The notes: generated by a model not told the origin, from the sequence alone. A DNA stretch of 64,000 bases from Rhizophagus clarus (GCA_015698045.1 BLAL01000285.1:2790001-2854000); one strand, 5' to 3'. Positions 12,681 to 24,960 are shown, numbered from the stretch's first letter. Numbers and translations: made by a program.

Positions 12681-12705
12681 CAAAACAGCAGGTAAAGAGA
12701 GAGTG
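12681..12705 (-). promoter_or_regulatory. Leader element shared by P450 copies
   Basis: On the minus strand this reads CTCTCTCTTTACCTGCTGTT, about 30-50 nt upstream of the A start. D has TCTCTTCACCTACTGTTT in the same place (24911-24928), and the relic at 35.5 kb has TCTCTCGCTTCACCTATTGT. Conservation in a decaying region suggests a pyrimidine-rich initiator or 5' UTR element; its function is inferred. Confidence 0.4.
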
Positions 12706-12799
12706 TCGTTTTAATTTGTAAAAGCGAAACTTAATCGAATCTTTAATTGATTCTCGAGATTCAATTTTTGATTGAATCGATTCCAATCCCTAGTTCTGC

Positions 12800-13098
12800 T
12801 ATTTATTTTTGTAGCTTCTACCTTTAGGAGGAACTATATTTTTCAATTACATTCATATTTCTAACATTCTTAATAGTAATTTTACACATTACACTTCAAA
12901 AGCTTTTCATTGGAATTATTATTTTTTTTTCTACATACTAAGCGAAGTTTTCTATGTGTTTATAATAAAAATTATTTTCTTTTAGAATTTAATTATGAAT
13001 TCAATTTGCTAATACCCCGAGAGAATTGGAAATAGCTTATGATCCTATTTCAAACAGTCCAATGACTGCTTTACTCATTGCTACTAGTCGTTCATCAT
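12800..13098 (+). pseudogene. Cytochrome P450 relic (exons 3-4)
   Basis: A decayed fragment on the plus strand. From 12981, TTTAGAATTTAATTATGAAT and the following 100 bp match the start of P450 exon 4 (D, 25750-25860), including the stretch encoding the NYEFN and AYDP-like residues. Upstream, GTAGCTTCTACCTTTAGG (12813) resembles exon 3. No other exons were found. It is an extra, mostly erased copy between A and B. Confidence 0.7.
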
Positions 13099-13454
13099 AA
13101 AAAAACCAGAGACTAAAAATTTTAATCAAAAGTAATTCGTAATAAGTCTATCACTTTATTAGCCAAAACCAAAAACTACGTATGATGCGAACAATACTAA
13201 AGGTTACTTTTAAGTGTAAAAGAAATTATGAATTTAAAAGAAGGAGAAAAGATGTTTGTAAATTAAATTTTTGCCTTTGATACTCGAAAGAACTTTAACC
13301 GTATGCATTATTTAATTAAATAAAAAGTAAATGCTAATTATTTTTTTTAAAAAAATTATAAAATTACACACTTAGATCTGGATTTTTCTAGATTTATGTA
13401 CTCCAGGTGTTTGATTCATATCTTACTATTAAAATGATGAAATAAATAATTTCT

Positions 13455-13610
13455 TTTCAATAGTAAGGGTTATAAAGGTTCCCAATGCAAGAGCAATAAT
13501 GTCTTCAATAGTGAAGTCCATAAAGGTTCTCATTACCTCAATGCGAGAACAATAATGTTTTTAATAATAGGGTCCATTATAGTCCTCTAATACGAGAACG
13601 TACAGTATAT
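13455..13610. repeat. Three imperfect tandem units
   Basis: Three diverged units of about 50-56 bp share the order AATAGT…GGTT/GTCCATAAAGG…GAGAACAATAATG. The last copy is the most decayed. Nothing is encoded. Confidence 0.55.
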
Positions 13611-14179
13611 GCCCATTATTGGTGGGCCATTAGTAAATGATATGTCGTTAAAATTCACTTAATATTCTCCAAGATGTACTTTCGTTGTAAATTAATGTTG
13701 CGGGCGAAACCGAAATCTACCTCATATGGGCTGATTTTGCCGTCGTCTCAATTATCGTTCGATTAACTTTAGCAAGTGAAATACCATTTAAGGAAAAAAC
13801 ATTCCTAATTTTAGTATTTAAGTTGCCATAGTTAATACTCCGAGTTACTGGGTCAAGTCAAATCCGCCCATATGCTGCCGGTGAACCCTCCGAAATTGGG
13901 AGAAATTAGTTTCGCAAAATTCGCAACCGGTCCGAATCCAAGAATAGAATTGATTGGCTGATTCTTATGTGTCATTTTAAATACGTCAGATGATGGTTTT
14001 GGTGATTTATGTATTAAATTAGGTTTTTATTAGAATAATAGTATAGAAGAATAATTATGTTAATATTCAATTGTAAATGAAACAGATATACCAATTGCTG
14101 AAGCCGATGAAATGATTGATTCTATGTAAAAATGTATATCATATAAAAATTAATAATCATATCAATATTTTTAATTTAT
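13611..14179. other. Spacer, slightly GC-richer, no gene recognised
   Basis: Around 13690-13930 base composition is less extreme, with words such as GGTGAACCCTCCGAAATTGG, but no open frame or RNA gene was recognised. Confidence 0.45.
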
Positions 14180-14455
14180 CTTTAATTGACGATCCGGATA
14201 AGATCGACACTATTTTCATAGTAAAAAATGGGGCAAATTTCTCGATTTTGGCACTGTGTAACCTAAAATTGGATATCATACCTGCATAAATAACTTATTA
14301 AATGCATAATAAAATTTTATTGCACACTACCCAAGAACCCATTCAAGTAGAAAATTAAAAAAAAAGTTAGTTGGAAATTTATTTTGGAAGGTTATATTGC
14401 ACGCATGCCAGATTCAAAATTACAGTGCCGATCTTATCCGGACTGTCAATTAAAG
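14180..14455. mobile_element. TIR element, 276 bp (MITE)
   Basis: Inverted ends of about 30 bp at 14180-14211 and 14424-14455. Both read TTTAATTGAC then TCCGGATAAGATCG then CACT, in opposite orientation. No coding capacity. Confidence 0.8.
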
Positions 14456-15509
14456 AAAAATAAATATATATGAAGCCTAGTAGAAACATAAAATTAGGTT
14501 TCAGCAAGTTTCGGACATTAAGTAATTCGAAATTCAGGGTTCCGGAGGTTACGGAAGTTTGAGCAGGTTTCGACTTTAAAAAGCGAAACTTTTCGCCAAT
14601 CGCAACATTATTGTAAAGTGTGAAGTGTAATATAAATTTTATTAATCTAACCGTACTGCGCCACTCGTGAAAAAATTTTCATGTTATTTTTACTTTTTCT
14701 TTTTCAGAAAATTCTGAACGTAATCCTTGCTTAAATTTGATTGAAATTATGACTTGTTGACTATAATTAGTGCGTGGGGAGTGAACAAGGCATGAATAAT
14801 TTATAATTCATTTTCAATTTCCTATATTTGATTGAATTGCTTTCATGAATTAGTTTTGATGGTTTCTGCGATTTCTCACATGCAAATAACAATTATTTGT
14901 TATAATAATAATTCCAGTGCACGAAAGTCTCGTTTATTTTAGGAAATACCCGTTTTATCAATCTGATATGTAAATTTTCATTCCACAGATTAATTCTAGA
15001 ATACATGTTCATTGTACAATAACAAAATGTGAGCACGAATTACATTTAAGTAATTATATTATCGTTATGAATATATAAATATAATTTAAATATAATTTTA
15101 AAACATGATATTTATTTTGAGATAAATGACTTATAATACATTTTAATCAATCTATTATAATAAATAATAAAAGTATTTGTATACTCCTGAATCGTAAAGA
15201 TAAAAGATCATTGTCTAATAATCACTTTGCTTTAAAGTCCTTCTTTTATGGATTCGTTCTTTTGATTATTAAATGAGTAAGTACATAATGCTTACGCCAA
15301 ATCATTTTTGATTGTTTAGGGAAACATATTCCGGTGACCGGAGTTAATGTAGTTTATTTATTGTCCAATGAAATTGTGAAACAAATACTGATTTACATAA
15401 TAAATATGTAAATCTAAATTTAATTACGCCAACCAAAAATAACAAACAAAAAATTAAACTATGATCATTCCAACGAAACATGAAAGAAAACTAAACAGCG
15501 ACAGTAATT
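14456..15509. other. Intergenic region upstream of P450 B
   Basis: AT-rich, with no gene seen. Confidence 0.5.
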
Positions 15510-15510
15510 T

Positions 15511-15518
15511 TATATAAA
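15511..15518 (+). promoter_or_regulatory. TATA box of P450 B
   Basis: TATATAAA lies about 85 bp before the ATG at 15600 and is followed by a pyrimidine-rich leader (CTCTGCTTCCTTCTTTAACC). Position and sequence fit a core promoter. Confidence 0.5.
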
Positions 15519-15599
15519 TAAGATGCTCTGCTTCCTTCTTTAACCTTCAAAAATCCATCGTTCTAACTATTCTTTTAGTAAATTTATTTAATAAAAAAA

Positions 15600-17590
15600 A
15601 TGCTTGATTTGATTTCTCTAGTTAGCTTTTCTGTGTTAGGAGTTATAGGATGGATTACTTACAAAATGCTTGTTTGGCCATTCTATATTTCTCCTTTGAG
15701 AAAAATTCCTGGTCCACCATGTGAAAATTTATTTACCGGGAATCTTAGAACACTTATGACGGAAGAAGTAACGTATTATTCATATTTTTTAATTAGACAG
15801 TCTCTAATTCTTATTTTACTTATTCCCCATTATTTCTTGATATAGCCTGGTTTCGATGAACCACAACATAGATGGGTTAAAAAATACGGAAATATTGTAA
15901 AATATCATGGATTATTTAATGAACCAACTCTTTATGTCGCTGATTCAAAAATAATTCAAGAAATAACGTTAAGTAAAACTTATGATTTTGTTAAACCTTA
16001 TAATCCGTCTGCTCTTGCAATTGCCGGAGTAGGTCTTGTATTTTCGGAAGGTGAAAATCATAAGAGACAAAGAAAAATGATGAATCCAGCTTTCACTTAC
16101 AATAACATCAAAGTAATTATATTTCATTTTAGAAATTTCCATTTTGAGCCAAATTACAAATATTTTAATATATTTATTAATTTAGGAAATGGTTCCGACA
16201 TTTATTCGCGTAACTACTACCTTAAAAGGTTTAATCGAAAAGGAAGTAAATTTAGGAAAATCTAACATCAATCTTACACCTTACCTTTCAAAAACTACTT
16301 TGGATGTGATTGGCCTAGTAGGTAAGAGAAAAAAATTTTTATTTTAAATTTGGTTATTTTCAAGTTCATTTCATTATATAAGAAAAATCTATTTTTTTTT
16401 TAGGATTTAACTATGAATTTAATTCATTAACGTCCTCAAATGAATTAGCAACAGCTTATGACTCTCTTTTTAATCAACCAGCGACTAAATTACGCATTGC
16501 CATGAGTCTTTTATCAAGATATGTTCCACTTATTAGACAAATTCCAATAGATATCAATAAAAAATTTAGAGATTCATGTGCAGTTATTGAACACGTATCG
16601 AAGAAATTAATTGAAGAGAAATATAATGAAGCTAAACATGGGAACTTAAAGGAAAAGATCTATTATCTTTGTTAATTAATATTAATAAAACATTACCCGA
16701 TGAAGAAAAAATAGACGACGAAGAGTTGAAATATCAGGTAATTAAAAAAAAATTGTTAATTCTTTAATGATTTGTTTATTCATTTCTCTTTCTTTTGTGA
16801 ATATGTTAGATTATGACATTTTTGATAGCAGGACATGAAACTACAAATGTTACAACATGTTGGGCTTTATATTTACTCGCACAACATCCACATGAACAAG
16901 ACTTATTGCGTGAAGAATTAGTTAAAGCGTTTCCTGATAAATCAAATTTCAATCCTACTTATGATGAAATTAATTCTTTGGAGCATTTAAATTGTGTAGT
17001 TAAAGAAACCTTAAGATTATGTCCTCCGAGTATGAATTACATTTAATTACTTTTAGCATATTTAACATATCAAAACCTATCCTAACTTGGTTTTTTTTAC
17101 TTTAGTCCCATTTACTAGACGAACTAATCTTAAAGATGAAGTTTTTGGGGAATATTTTATTCCAAAGGCATGTTGTTATTATCATATATATATCTTTTTT
17201 TTTAAAAAAAAAAGAAAAAATTTAAAGTACTTATTATATATATATTTTTATTATTATTTATAGAATACTGAAATGTTTATTGGAATTTCAGCACTTCATA
17301 AATCGACTGAAATTTGGGGCCCAACAGCTGATAAATATAATCCAAAAAGATGGTTAGATCCTTCCTTAATTAAAAATGTAACGAATTTAAATTATTTGCC
17401 TTTCTTTAATGGTGCAAGAGGTTGTATAGGCAATAAAGTAGCCTTAGCTGAAATGAAAATAATATTAGGAATGTTAATTAGGAATTTCGTTTTTCAACCA
17501 ATTGAAGGATTTCATATTAGAAAAAAAGTTTTTCCTGTACCTAAACCTGATCCATATCTTGGGTTAATTGTATCTATAGTTGAATCTTAA
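15600..17590 (+). CDS. Cytochrome P450 B (one-base deletion)
   Basis: Microsomal-type monooxygenase: an N-terminal membrane anchor (residues about 3-27) leads to the IPGPP hinge. The I-helix carries AGHETT, then KETLRL (ExxR), PKRW, and the heme loop FFNGARGCIGN with the Cys ligand. Exons: 15600-15767, 15846-16112, 16186-16321, 16404-16737, 16810-17029, 17106-17167, 17264-17590. Exon 4 is 334 nt, whereas intact E, G and D have 335. The lost base is near 16657 (GAAAAGATC where relatives have GAAAAGGAT), which throws the rest of exon 4 into a stop. Everything downstream is conserved, so this is either a very young pseudogene or an assembly error. Intron 6 has a GC donor (17168). A TATA box lies 85 bp upstream. 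The substrate is unknown. Confidence 0.85.
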
Positions 17591-17839
17591 ATTTATTATT
17601 CGGTTTATTTTTATTTTATAGATAGTATTTTATATATACGCACATGTCATACTTATTATTTTATTTGTCATTAAATTCATATTTATTTTTAAACTGATAT
17701 ATTAAACTCGCGATAAAATGTGCTTTGATACATAAAATCCATTTCAATGTCGCCGTTATCCTGAAAGAGTATTTTTTTTTATATGTTAAAAAATCGCAGC
17801 AAAATAATAGCATACATAATAAAGACAATTAAATTATTA

Positions 17840-18560
17840 AGTTGAATACATATCACATCATTAGCTGCCAAAAATACAATGGCTGCGGTGCTCACGTGGA
17901 GTACAACAAATATTACACGATTACAATTAGAGAAAAATGGAAAAATTTAAGTACATGCAACGCCACCTACCCGCGGAGGACAGGCACAAACAAAGCTTCT
18001 ACCTATCGAACACGAGGCGTGGCGATAGAAGCACAATGCCCAGGAGAAGAAGGAAAAAGAGTGTACAAGAAAATGCATGGCTACTCTCGTTGAAAAAAAA
18101 AAAAAAAATCCTTTACGTTAAAATTTAAACAGCTTCGTTAAGAGGTTGACTAGCAATTTCAACAGATCCGCTTTTTTGTTATCACTGATAACCCTGCGAC
18201 CCTTGTAGGCGCCTGTTTGTCTTCGTTAATTTTCTTTGAAGACCGTTCCGAAGGTTTATCCTTCTTCTTTTAGCCCTTGGTATGGCAGGGTACATGTAGG
18301 GAGACCATCGAAAGTCTTTTTCTTTGAGCGTGAAATCGATCTTAAGAGCTTGCGCAGGTTCGAAATGACCAATTCCCTTCTACATAACTATTATAATTCT
18401 ATCACTTTTGATCTTGAACGTTCAAGAAAATGGGGGAAATAGGGACTGAGATTTGTTCCTATTAAAGCCAGAGGGTCATAGACGTCAGGATGTCGTGGAC
18501 TACCAGTCGGTACTTCTCTTGATTTTCACCTAGCGTGAATTTTGTTGATTTTTTGAAATA
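17840..18560 (+). other. GC-richer island, unrecognised
   Basis: This stretch is clearly richer in G+C than its surroundings and has overlapping short open frames (17842-18093 and 17937-18128), neither of which I recognise. It contains an internal A16 run (18093) and words such as CTTGTAGGCGCCTG. It may be the 5' part or a fragment of a retroelement, but no ends or target duplication were found. Confidence 0.35.
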
Positions 18561-18569
18561 TATGCTGTG

Positions 18570-19330
18570 TTGTGCATAGTAAAATGACTTTCAGCCGAGT
18601 CTCGTAATAGTAAAGAATGAAATATACAGTAATCAAAGAAAGAGTGTATATGCGAATAATAAATATATGATTCATTTAATAAATAATCTTCGAATTAACA
18701 AATGCAGATGCAAACAACATATAAAGTAAATAAAGCATAACAAAGAAATATAAAAAAAGATATTGCAATTTCGACCAAGCAGGAAATTTGCAATAATATC
18801 CATTGAGAATCAAAGAATACAACTATCCTACTTTTAAGCTATGTTGGGTAAGTTATTCAGAATATAAATCGGTTTTTCGTAAATTAATACAAAAAAAAAA
18901 AAAAAAAAAAAAAAACGAATAATCGTCAAAGTTACATAACAATACATAACAAAACTTTTAAGTCATGATCGATAATAACATCCGGAATGTGTGTCAGGTT
19001 AAGCCACATGTATGGCGCAGCTAATTTTATAAAGTAAATTTAAGACCTTTTCCGATAGAAAAAAGCTTTTAAATCTCAGAATAGGTGTGTTTTTATTCGC
19101 TCTGCAAGTTTACTTAAGGTTTGGAATGTTAAAAATGCTGTTTTTGACTTTAAATATAACGATCAACTTTATCTCATTTCCAAATTTGGATTTAAGGAAA
19201 ACGATGGTTTGTCAAATAGGCCAAAAATAATGTTCAAACCCGACTTTGTCGCTCTAAGTAAACTTGCAGAGAAGCCAAAATTACGCCTAGTTGCTAACTT
19301 TTAAGGGTTATCTATTATTATGAGTTATGA
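18570..19330. other. Spacer with poly-A run
   Basis: No gene seen. An uninterrupted run of more than 20 A residues lies around 18890-18915. Confidence 0.5.
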
Positions 19331-19385
19331 AAAAATTTCATTTTTTATAATTTTTGTTGTGCCACACTTGTGGCCTAACCAGACA

Positions 19386-19503
19386 CACATTTCGGACGTG
19401 CCGGATAAATTCGGATTTACGTAAGGATTATCCGGATAATCCGGATGATACAGACTATCTAACCGGATCGGATAAACGGATGACGGATATCCGTCGGATT
19501 GGA
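19386..19503. repeat. TCCGGAT-rich repeat fragment
   Basis: Dense ATCCGGAT/ATTATCCGG words, very like the subterminal parts of the hAT-type element in P450 A. Probably the remnant of a related element; its ends were not found. Confidence 0.45.
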
Positions 19504-19510
19504 ACACATA

Positions 19511-19986
19511 ATAAATAAAGTTCTAGTTATCGTTCCAATAATTGTTTAGAACAACAATTCTGGGCTACAAATTTACTATAATAATTTATATAATTTATCG
19601 CAAAATGGTATAATTTGAGGCAAAACTAATATAAACTAATGGATGCAAAATCATATTATCTACTTTTTTATTTATCTTGGCAACTCGGCATTACAAGATG
19701 TTTATGCATACATTTTCTATAAGGTAATACATTTGTTATATCGTCTGATTGTTTTTTTTTATTATTAGCAATCTGTCAAAGGGAGTCATTGTTCAATAAA
19801 ATTTAGAATGGTCAATCACTTGTCATCCCGAAATGTAACAAATTCGGAGTTTAACCAGTTGGTACATAGATATTTCGGCAATTATTTTGCCGAAATAAAA
19901 TATATAGTGCATAATTTTCTTTCAATTCTTAAAATCTCTTGTCCAATTACTCTTTTAATAAAATTTATTAACAAAGACAATAAAAA
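19511..19986. other. Upstream region of P450 C
   Basis: AT-rich. The last 80 bp (TCTTTTAATAAAATTTATTA) resemble the leader of P450 B, so the promoter was duplicated with the gene. No separate gene seen. Confidence 0.45.
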
Positions 19987-20941
19987 ATGCTCGAATCAAG
20001 TTCTTTGGTTAGCTTTTTCATATTAGGAGTTATAGGATGGATTACTTATAAAGTCTTTATTTGACCATTTTATGTTTCTCCTTTAAGAAAAATTCCTGGT
20101 CCACCGTCTGATAATCCAATTTCCGGAAATCTTACATCGCTTATAACAAGAGAGGTAACACATTATTCACATTTTTTACTTAATAATCATGATTTTTATT
20201 GTAACAAGCATTTTTTCTATTTTATTGCTATGATAGTCCGACGGTTTTATTGAACCACAACTTAAATGGGTTAGAAAATATGGAAATATTGTAAAATACA
20301 ATGGATTATTTAATAACCTAATCATTTTTGTCGCCGATCCAAAAATAATTCAAGAAATAACTTTAAGTAAAACTTATGAGTTCGTTAAACCTTATAATAA
20401 GTCCGCTATTGCACTTCTCGGTAATGGACTCTTATTTGCGGAAGGTGAAGTTCATAAGAGACAAAGAAAAATGATGAATCCAGCTTTCGCTCATAGTAGC
20501 ATCAAAGTAATTATATTTAATTGTGAAAAATTTTAATTTTAAACCAAGTTAATATTTAATTAATTTAGGAAATGGTCCCAACATTTACTCGTGTAACTTC
20601 TGTCTTAAAAAGTTTAATCGAAAATGATATAAACCAAGGAAAATCCTACATTAACTTTACACCTTATATTTCGAAGACCACTTTGGATATTATTGGCTTA
20701 GTAGGTGAGAGGAAAAAAAAAATTAATTTTTTTTTCAATATTGACATATTATAACAATAAACTGAAAAATTCATTTTTTTTTTTTTTAGGATTTAGTTAT
20801 GAATTTAATTCGTTAACATCTTCAAACGAATTAGCAAAAGCTTATGATTCCGTTTTCAACACCCCACCAAGCACTTTGCGAACTGCCGTTACTTTGTTAT
20901 CAAGTTATATTCCATTTATGAGAGATATTCCATTAGGTATG
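19987..20941 (+). pseudogene. Cytochrome P450 pseudogene C (3'-truncated)
   Basis: Exons 1-3 and part of exon 4 of the P450 family: 19987-20154, 20237-20506, 20569-20704, and 20790 to about 20941. All splice sites and exon lengths match E (168 versus 162, then 270, 136). Codon 26 is TGA where E has the Trp codon of IWP. Exon 4 breaks off after the residues equivalent to RDIPLG; nothing downstream resembles exons 5-7, so the I-helix, ExxR and heme-binding parts are gone. Intron 3 and exon 4 are very close to E, which lies in the opposite orientation. A truncated duplicate of an E-type gene. Confidence 0.9.
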
Positions 20942-21457
20942 AAAATATATCCAAAAGAAAACAATAAGAATATGAAAAAATTAACATCCATATAAATTTA
21001 AATGAAATAAAATAGTTTGAATAACAAGAAAATTTTTGCAAGAAAGTTTGCATTTGGCCTTCTACATTTTATGAATATTTTCTTAAGACCTCATTTAGTT
21101 TTTACAATTATTATTATTACATGAGAATACATATACAATTATATGTATCTGTTGGTTTATGAGTAATTTCAGTAGTAAGTGGTTTAGGTATATCATTGAT
21201 TGGATTCATTTTTTTTTTTTTAGGTAATTCGATTATTGAAGTTGGTTATTATTGAAGTTGTTTGATGATATTTCGAAAAAAAACTAGAGTTTTTATTATT
21301 GGAAGGCTTTTTAAAAATGTGTGTGTGTTTTTTTTTGAAATTTATACTTGTTCATGTACAGACTTACAGTACAATAAGAAATGAAAACGTTTTTATATTA
21401 TTATTCTTAAAATTGAAGATCGACATCAACGTATTCGCATGTACAGTAGGTTCTAAC
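20942..21457. other. Spacer after P450 C, no gene seen
   Basis: Unrelated AT-rich sequence begins directly at the C truncation point. Confidence 0.5.
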
Positions 21458-21610
21458 TTCTAAAAATAGATTTCACTATTTAAATACCATCACGTCCCAC
21501 ATTGAAATCTAAATGCGTGACAAATAAGGTTTTGATTATCCAATTCCGTTCAGATTTTGGGTACACAATAGGGTACGTTACCAGTGACAAATAAAATCTA
21601 TTTTTAGAAG
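21458..21610. mobile_element. TIR element, 153 bp (MITE)
   Basis: CTTCTAAAAATAGATTT at 21458-21474 is repeated in inverted orientation at 21594-21610. The interior is non-coding. The small size and perfect 17-bp arms fit a MITE. Confidence 0.7.
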
Positions 21611-22400
21611 CGGGGCAAGATGACGACGGATCGTGTTAGAAAAACCCAAAAATATGTATTACCATTATCATATAGAACTTTTTCATATTGTTTGAAAAAT
21701 GCATTGAAACCAAAAATGGGGACTATGGACAAATCTTTCATGAAGAGTATAATGCGATTGTATTAACATCTTGGAAAGATAATCAAGATGTTATTTGATA
21801 TTTATATTAAATAACAAATATGATAATAATAATTTTTAAAAAAATAATTTAAAAGAAAAAAAAAAATTTATATAATATAGAGTATTTTATTTTATTTTAT
21901 TTTTACAGGTGGGTACTACAGATACAGTTATACATCAAATAAGTACTAGACTAAAATGTATACAAAAAAAAAACTGTAAAAACTTTCGCCATGAAAGGGG
22001 ACCCATGAGTTATTAATGGAAAACTATATGAATTCCTAACTCATATATATAATATAGAGTAATTCTGAATTAATAATTTGTTATGCAATGTTCGTCTGTA
22101 CACGTGATCAATGATCTGCAGTAATCTGACAATACATGACAAATATAGTTCGAAAGTAATGAAATAATTTAAAAAGTTATTTAGGTTGGTTGTTTATATA
22201 ATTGAGCATCCACTTTCATGTCCATATAAAAAAATTTTCCATTAAGGGTAGACTGCGTCACAACTTAAACTGAAAAACTACTTGCAATAATAAATTTTAG
22301 CAATGTTATTATGCAATTAATGTATTCTAATATACCAGTTAATTATAATTAAAAAACGGTAACACTTGCATTCAGAGCCATAAAGCCCGCTTCGGACCTT
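21611..22400. other. Spacer, no gene seen
   Basis: AT-rich; no gene, RNA or clear repeat. Confidence 0.45.
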
Positions 22401-22414
22401 CTAACGGTCCTCAC

Positions 22415-22625
22415 TAGTATAACATAAAATTACATGTTACTGTATACGACATAAATAACATAAGCGATGTTATATAAGTGTTATTTATTATGTTATTTAT
22501 GTTATAAAAACGTTATGTTATACAGTAATAACCATATAAGAACGTTATTTATGTTATAACAATGTTATCTATGTTATATAACTTTATTATTTATGTTATA
22601 TATCACGTTATATGGCTGTATTATA
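22415..22625. repeat. TTATTTATGTTATA repeat block
   Basis: TTATTTATGTTATA and its variants recur about ten times. The right side ends in TAATACAG/GTCTCTACT-like sequence that resembles a hAT terminus (complement TAGAGACGGGTA). Probably a degenerate non-autonomous element. Confidence 0.5.
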
Positions 22626-22853
22626 CCCGTCTCTACTTTCGACCGGAACGAATTCGAAACTGCATAAACGAAACTTTACTCTTTTATGTTTGCATAGTTT
22701 ATATATAAGAATTACTATTTGTAACAACTAATCATGAGCTTTCAAAATTATTCATATAAAATCTTGTAATCCTATACTTTTTAGAAGTTCATAATAAATT
22801 TTTGCTAGTTAAAATTCTTATAAAATTTAATATAAGTTTATTTAATTTCTTTA

Positions 22854-23017
22854 AAAATAGCTTTGCACTGGTAATGGTGAAATGACTGTCGGTGAAACGT
22901 TTGTCGGTGAAATAACTCGGTGAAATGAACCAGTCCTATCATTATAACAGTATTTCACCGACAGTCATTTTACACTTACCAGTGCCCCGAAACGTATGGC
23001 CAGTGCAAAGCTATTTT
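22854..23017. mobile_element. TIR element, 164 bp (MITE)
   Basis: AAAATAGCTTTGCACTGG at 22854-22871 is mirrored at 23000-23017. Inside, a second inverted pair is built on AATGACTGTCGGTGAAA. The interior shares TCGGTGAAATGA words with the block at 8978-9095. Confidence 0.8.
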
Positions 23018-24880
23018 AAAAAAAATTTAAATTCTTTTGTAAACTTACAGTACATTAAATAAGTAGACATAGTAAAAACTTTAAGTTATGAAGCCATCAA
23101 CACTAATCTTATGTTATTAAGAGTTGAAGGAACGACTTCGTAAATAAAAAAAGAGATGAGATTTAATCTGAAAATAAAATTTCATACTATATATGTTCTT
23201 TATATGTCTACGTTATCTCGTACTTATACAACAGTAATAATTTTTGCTATATCTTGTACAGTGTATGATATGCTGTGTACTGTACTGTACATATTAACAA
23301 TTACTAAATTAAAAACTATTAAAAAAAATTTATAAAATAGAAATTAATATATATATATTTTTTTCTAAAAAAAAAAAAAAATAAAATAAAAAATAAAAAG
23401 ATTTATATAGTATTATGATAGATTACGTAAATGTTAGTGAACTGACCTGTCGGTGAGATGATCCTGTTGGGAAATGTTAGTTGTCGTTGAATAATCAATC
23501 GTCTGAGAATTAAATGTGTCCCATTAAAGAACCATCTAACCTCAGAGATTTTTTTAAAATGTTAATTTTGAAAAAAAAGTTCGCTGTTAAGTAATTAATT
23601 TCTTTTCTTTAATTCAGGGATATTAATTTCATAGTAGTAATTTTCAAAACTTTTTGGGTTTATTATCGATCAACTTCCTGAATACACAGAAAAGAAGACT
23701 GATATCATAAGCCACGAACTGCGACTAACGACATTTGATCGCGATATTATAATATAATACAAAAATATCTCATTAATAAAGTATCCTTTTTACACATGCA
23801 CATCCAAATATTTACATAATTTATCGTGAAAATTCATGCGGCGTTTTTTCAAAAGTTGTGTTGCCTACTATATAAAACAAATGACTATAAATTGAAGTTC
23901 CAGTTCCAGTTGTGGCTGGGAATATCTGACAATTTTCAAAATATTTAAACGCTCTCTTATCTTTAACTACTATATAAGACTTTGGTCGATCAAAACTCGA
24001 TCATGATGTTTAATTGATAATCTATTGGTTGATCATGATCAGAAGCAAAGCATATGTACCATGATAATTCGGCCAGAATTAAGTTTATCGATCGCTTGAT
24101 CACCATTCACAACATTCACCGCCAATGATCGTCATACTTTTACACTAATCATCATAATATCCATAATATTTATGATATACCGAATTATGCGATACAGTAA
24201 GTCTTTAGTACAATATGTGATATAATTCTTTTCACTTGTAAATTATGTAAAGTCCCGCAATATATATTGCAATATACGAAGTTCTACCAGATTTTTCCAT
24301 TGTATCGGACTTAATTAACGGGTTTTCTTATAACGAAAGTCTGATCGGTCCGGACGCCTACTTCATTATAGCTGTAATAGCTCTAAAATTTTTAAATATA
24401 GAATATATGAAAGATTTCTTCATCCTGAAGTAAATTAATGTTAATAATCTACGGCGCATACGAATTTGTGATGCATAATTATAATAAAATTATCGCTTTA
24501 GTAATAATAAATATTTCAATAATAGATTTAGAATTAGGTTTCATAAAGATGCATGGTAATAATTTAAATATGATTTCTAATTAATTAATCAGCATAAAAT
24601 TAGTAATAATTCGTTTCAAAAAAATTATTAAAAAAAAACAATCACTATATGCGGTGTCACGGCACAACATTAAGTGGAATATTGGAATTGGAAGAAATTA
24701 GGCACCCTAACCTTAAACTGCATTATTCCAAAATTCTTGTTGTTCATAATTAGTGTTTCTGTTTAACTAAAAAGTAGTGAAACCAAGCATACCGTTTTTA
24801 TATTTGTCGATCATTTTGATTTTATAAATGAATTCGATTCAAGAATATTTACCGTAATTATAAACGATCAATACATACTT
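23018..24880. other. Intergenic region upstream of P450 D
   Basis: No gene seen. TCGGTGAGATGA-like words near 23440 may be another remnant of the 8978-9095 repeat family. Several AT microsatellite tracts. Confidence 0.5.
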
Positions 24881-24910
24881 TTTTTTTTTTTACAAATTAA
24901 AACAACTCCC

Positions 24911-24930
24911 TCTCTTCACCTACTGTTTTA
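24911..24930 (+). promoter_or_regulatory. Leader element of P450 D
   Basis: TCTCTTCACCTACTGTTT about 30-50 nt before the D start, shared with A and with the relic at 35.5 kb. Probably a pyrimidine-rich initiator or 5' UTR; its function is inferred. Confidence 0.4.
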
Positions 24931-24960
24931 TTAAAACTTGTTGATAAATATAAAAAAAAA

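Noticed and set aside
18356-18385. GGTTCGAAAT resembling the T-arm of a tRNA
   Set aside because: No acceptor stem, D-arm or anticodon arm could be placed around it.
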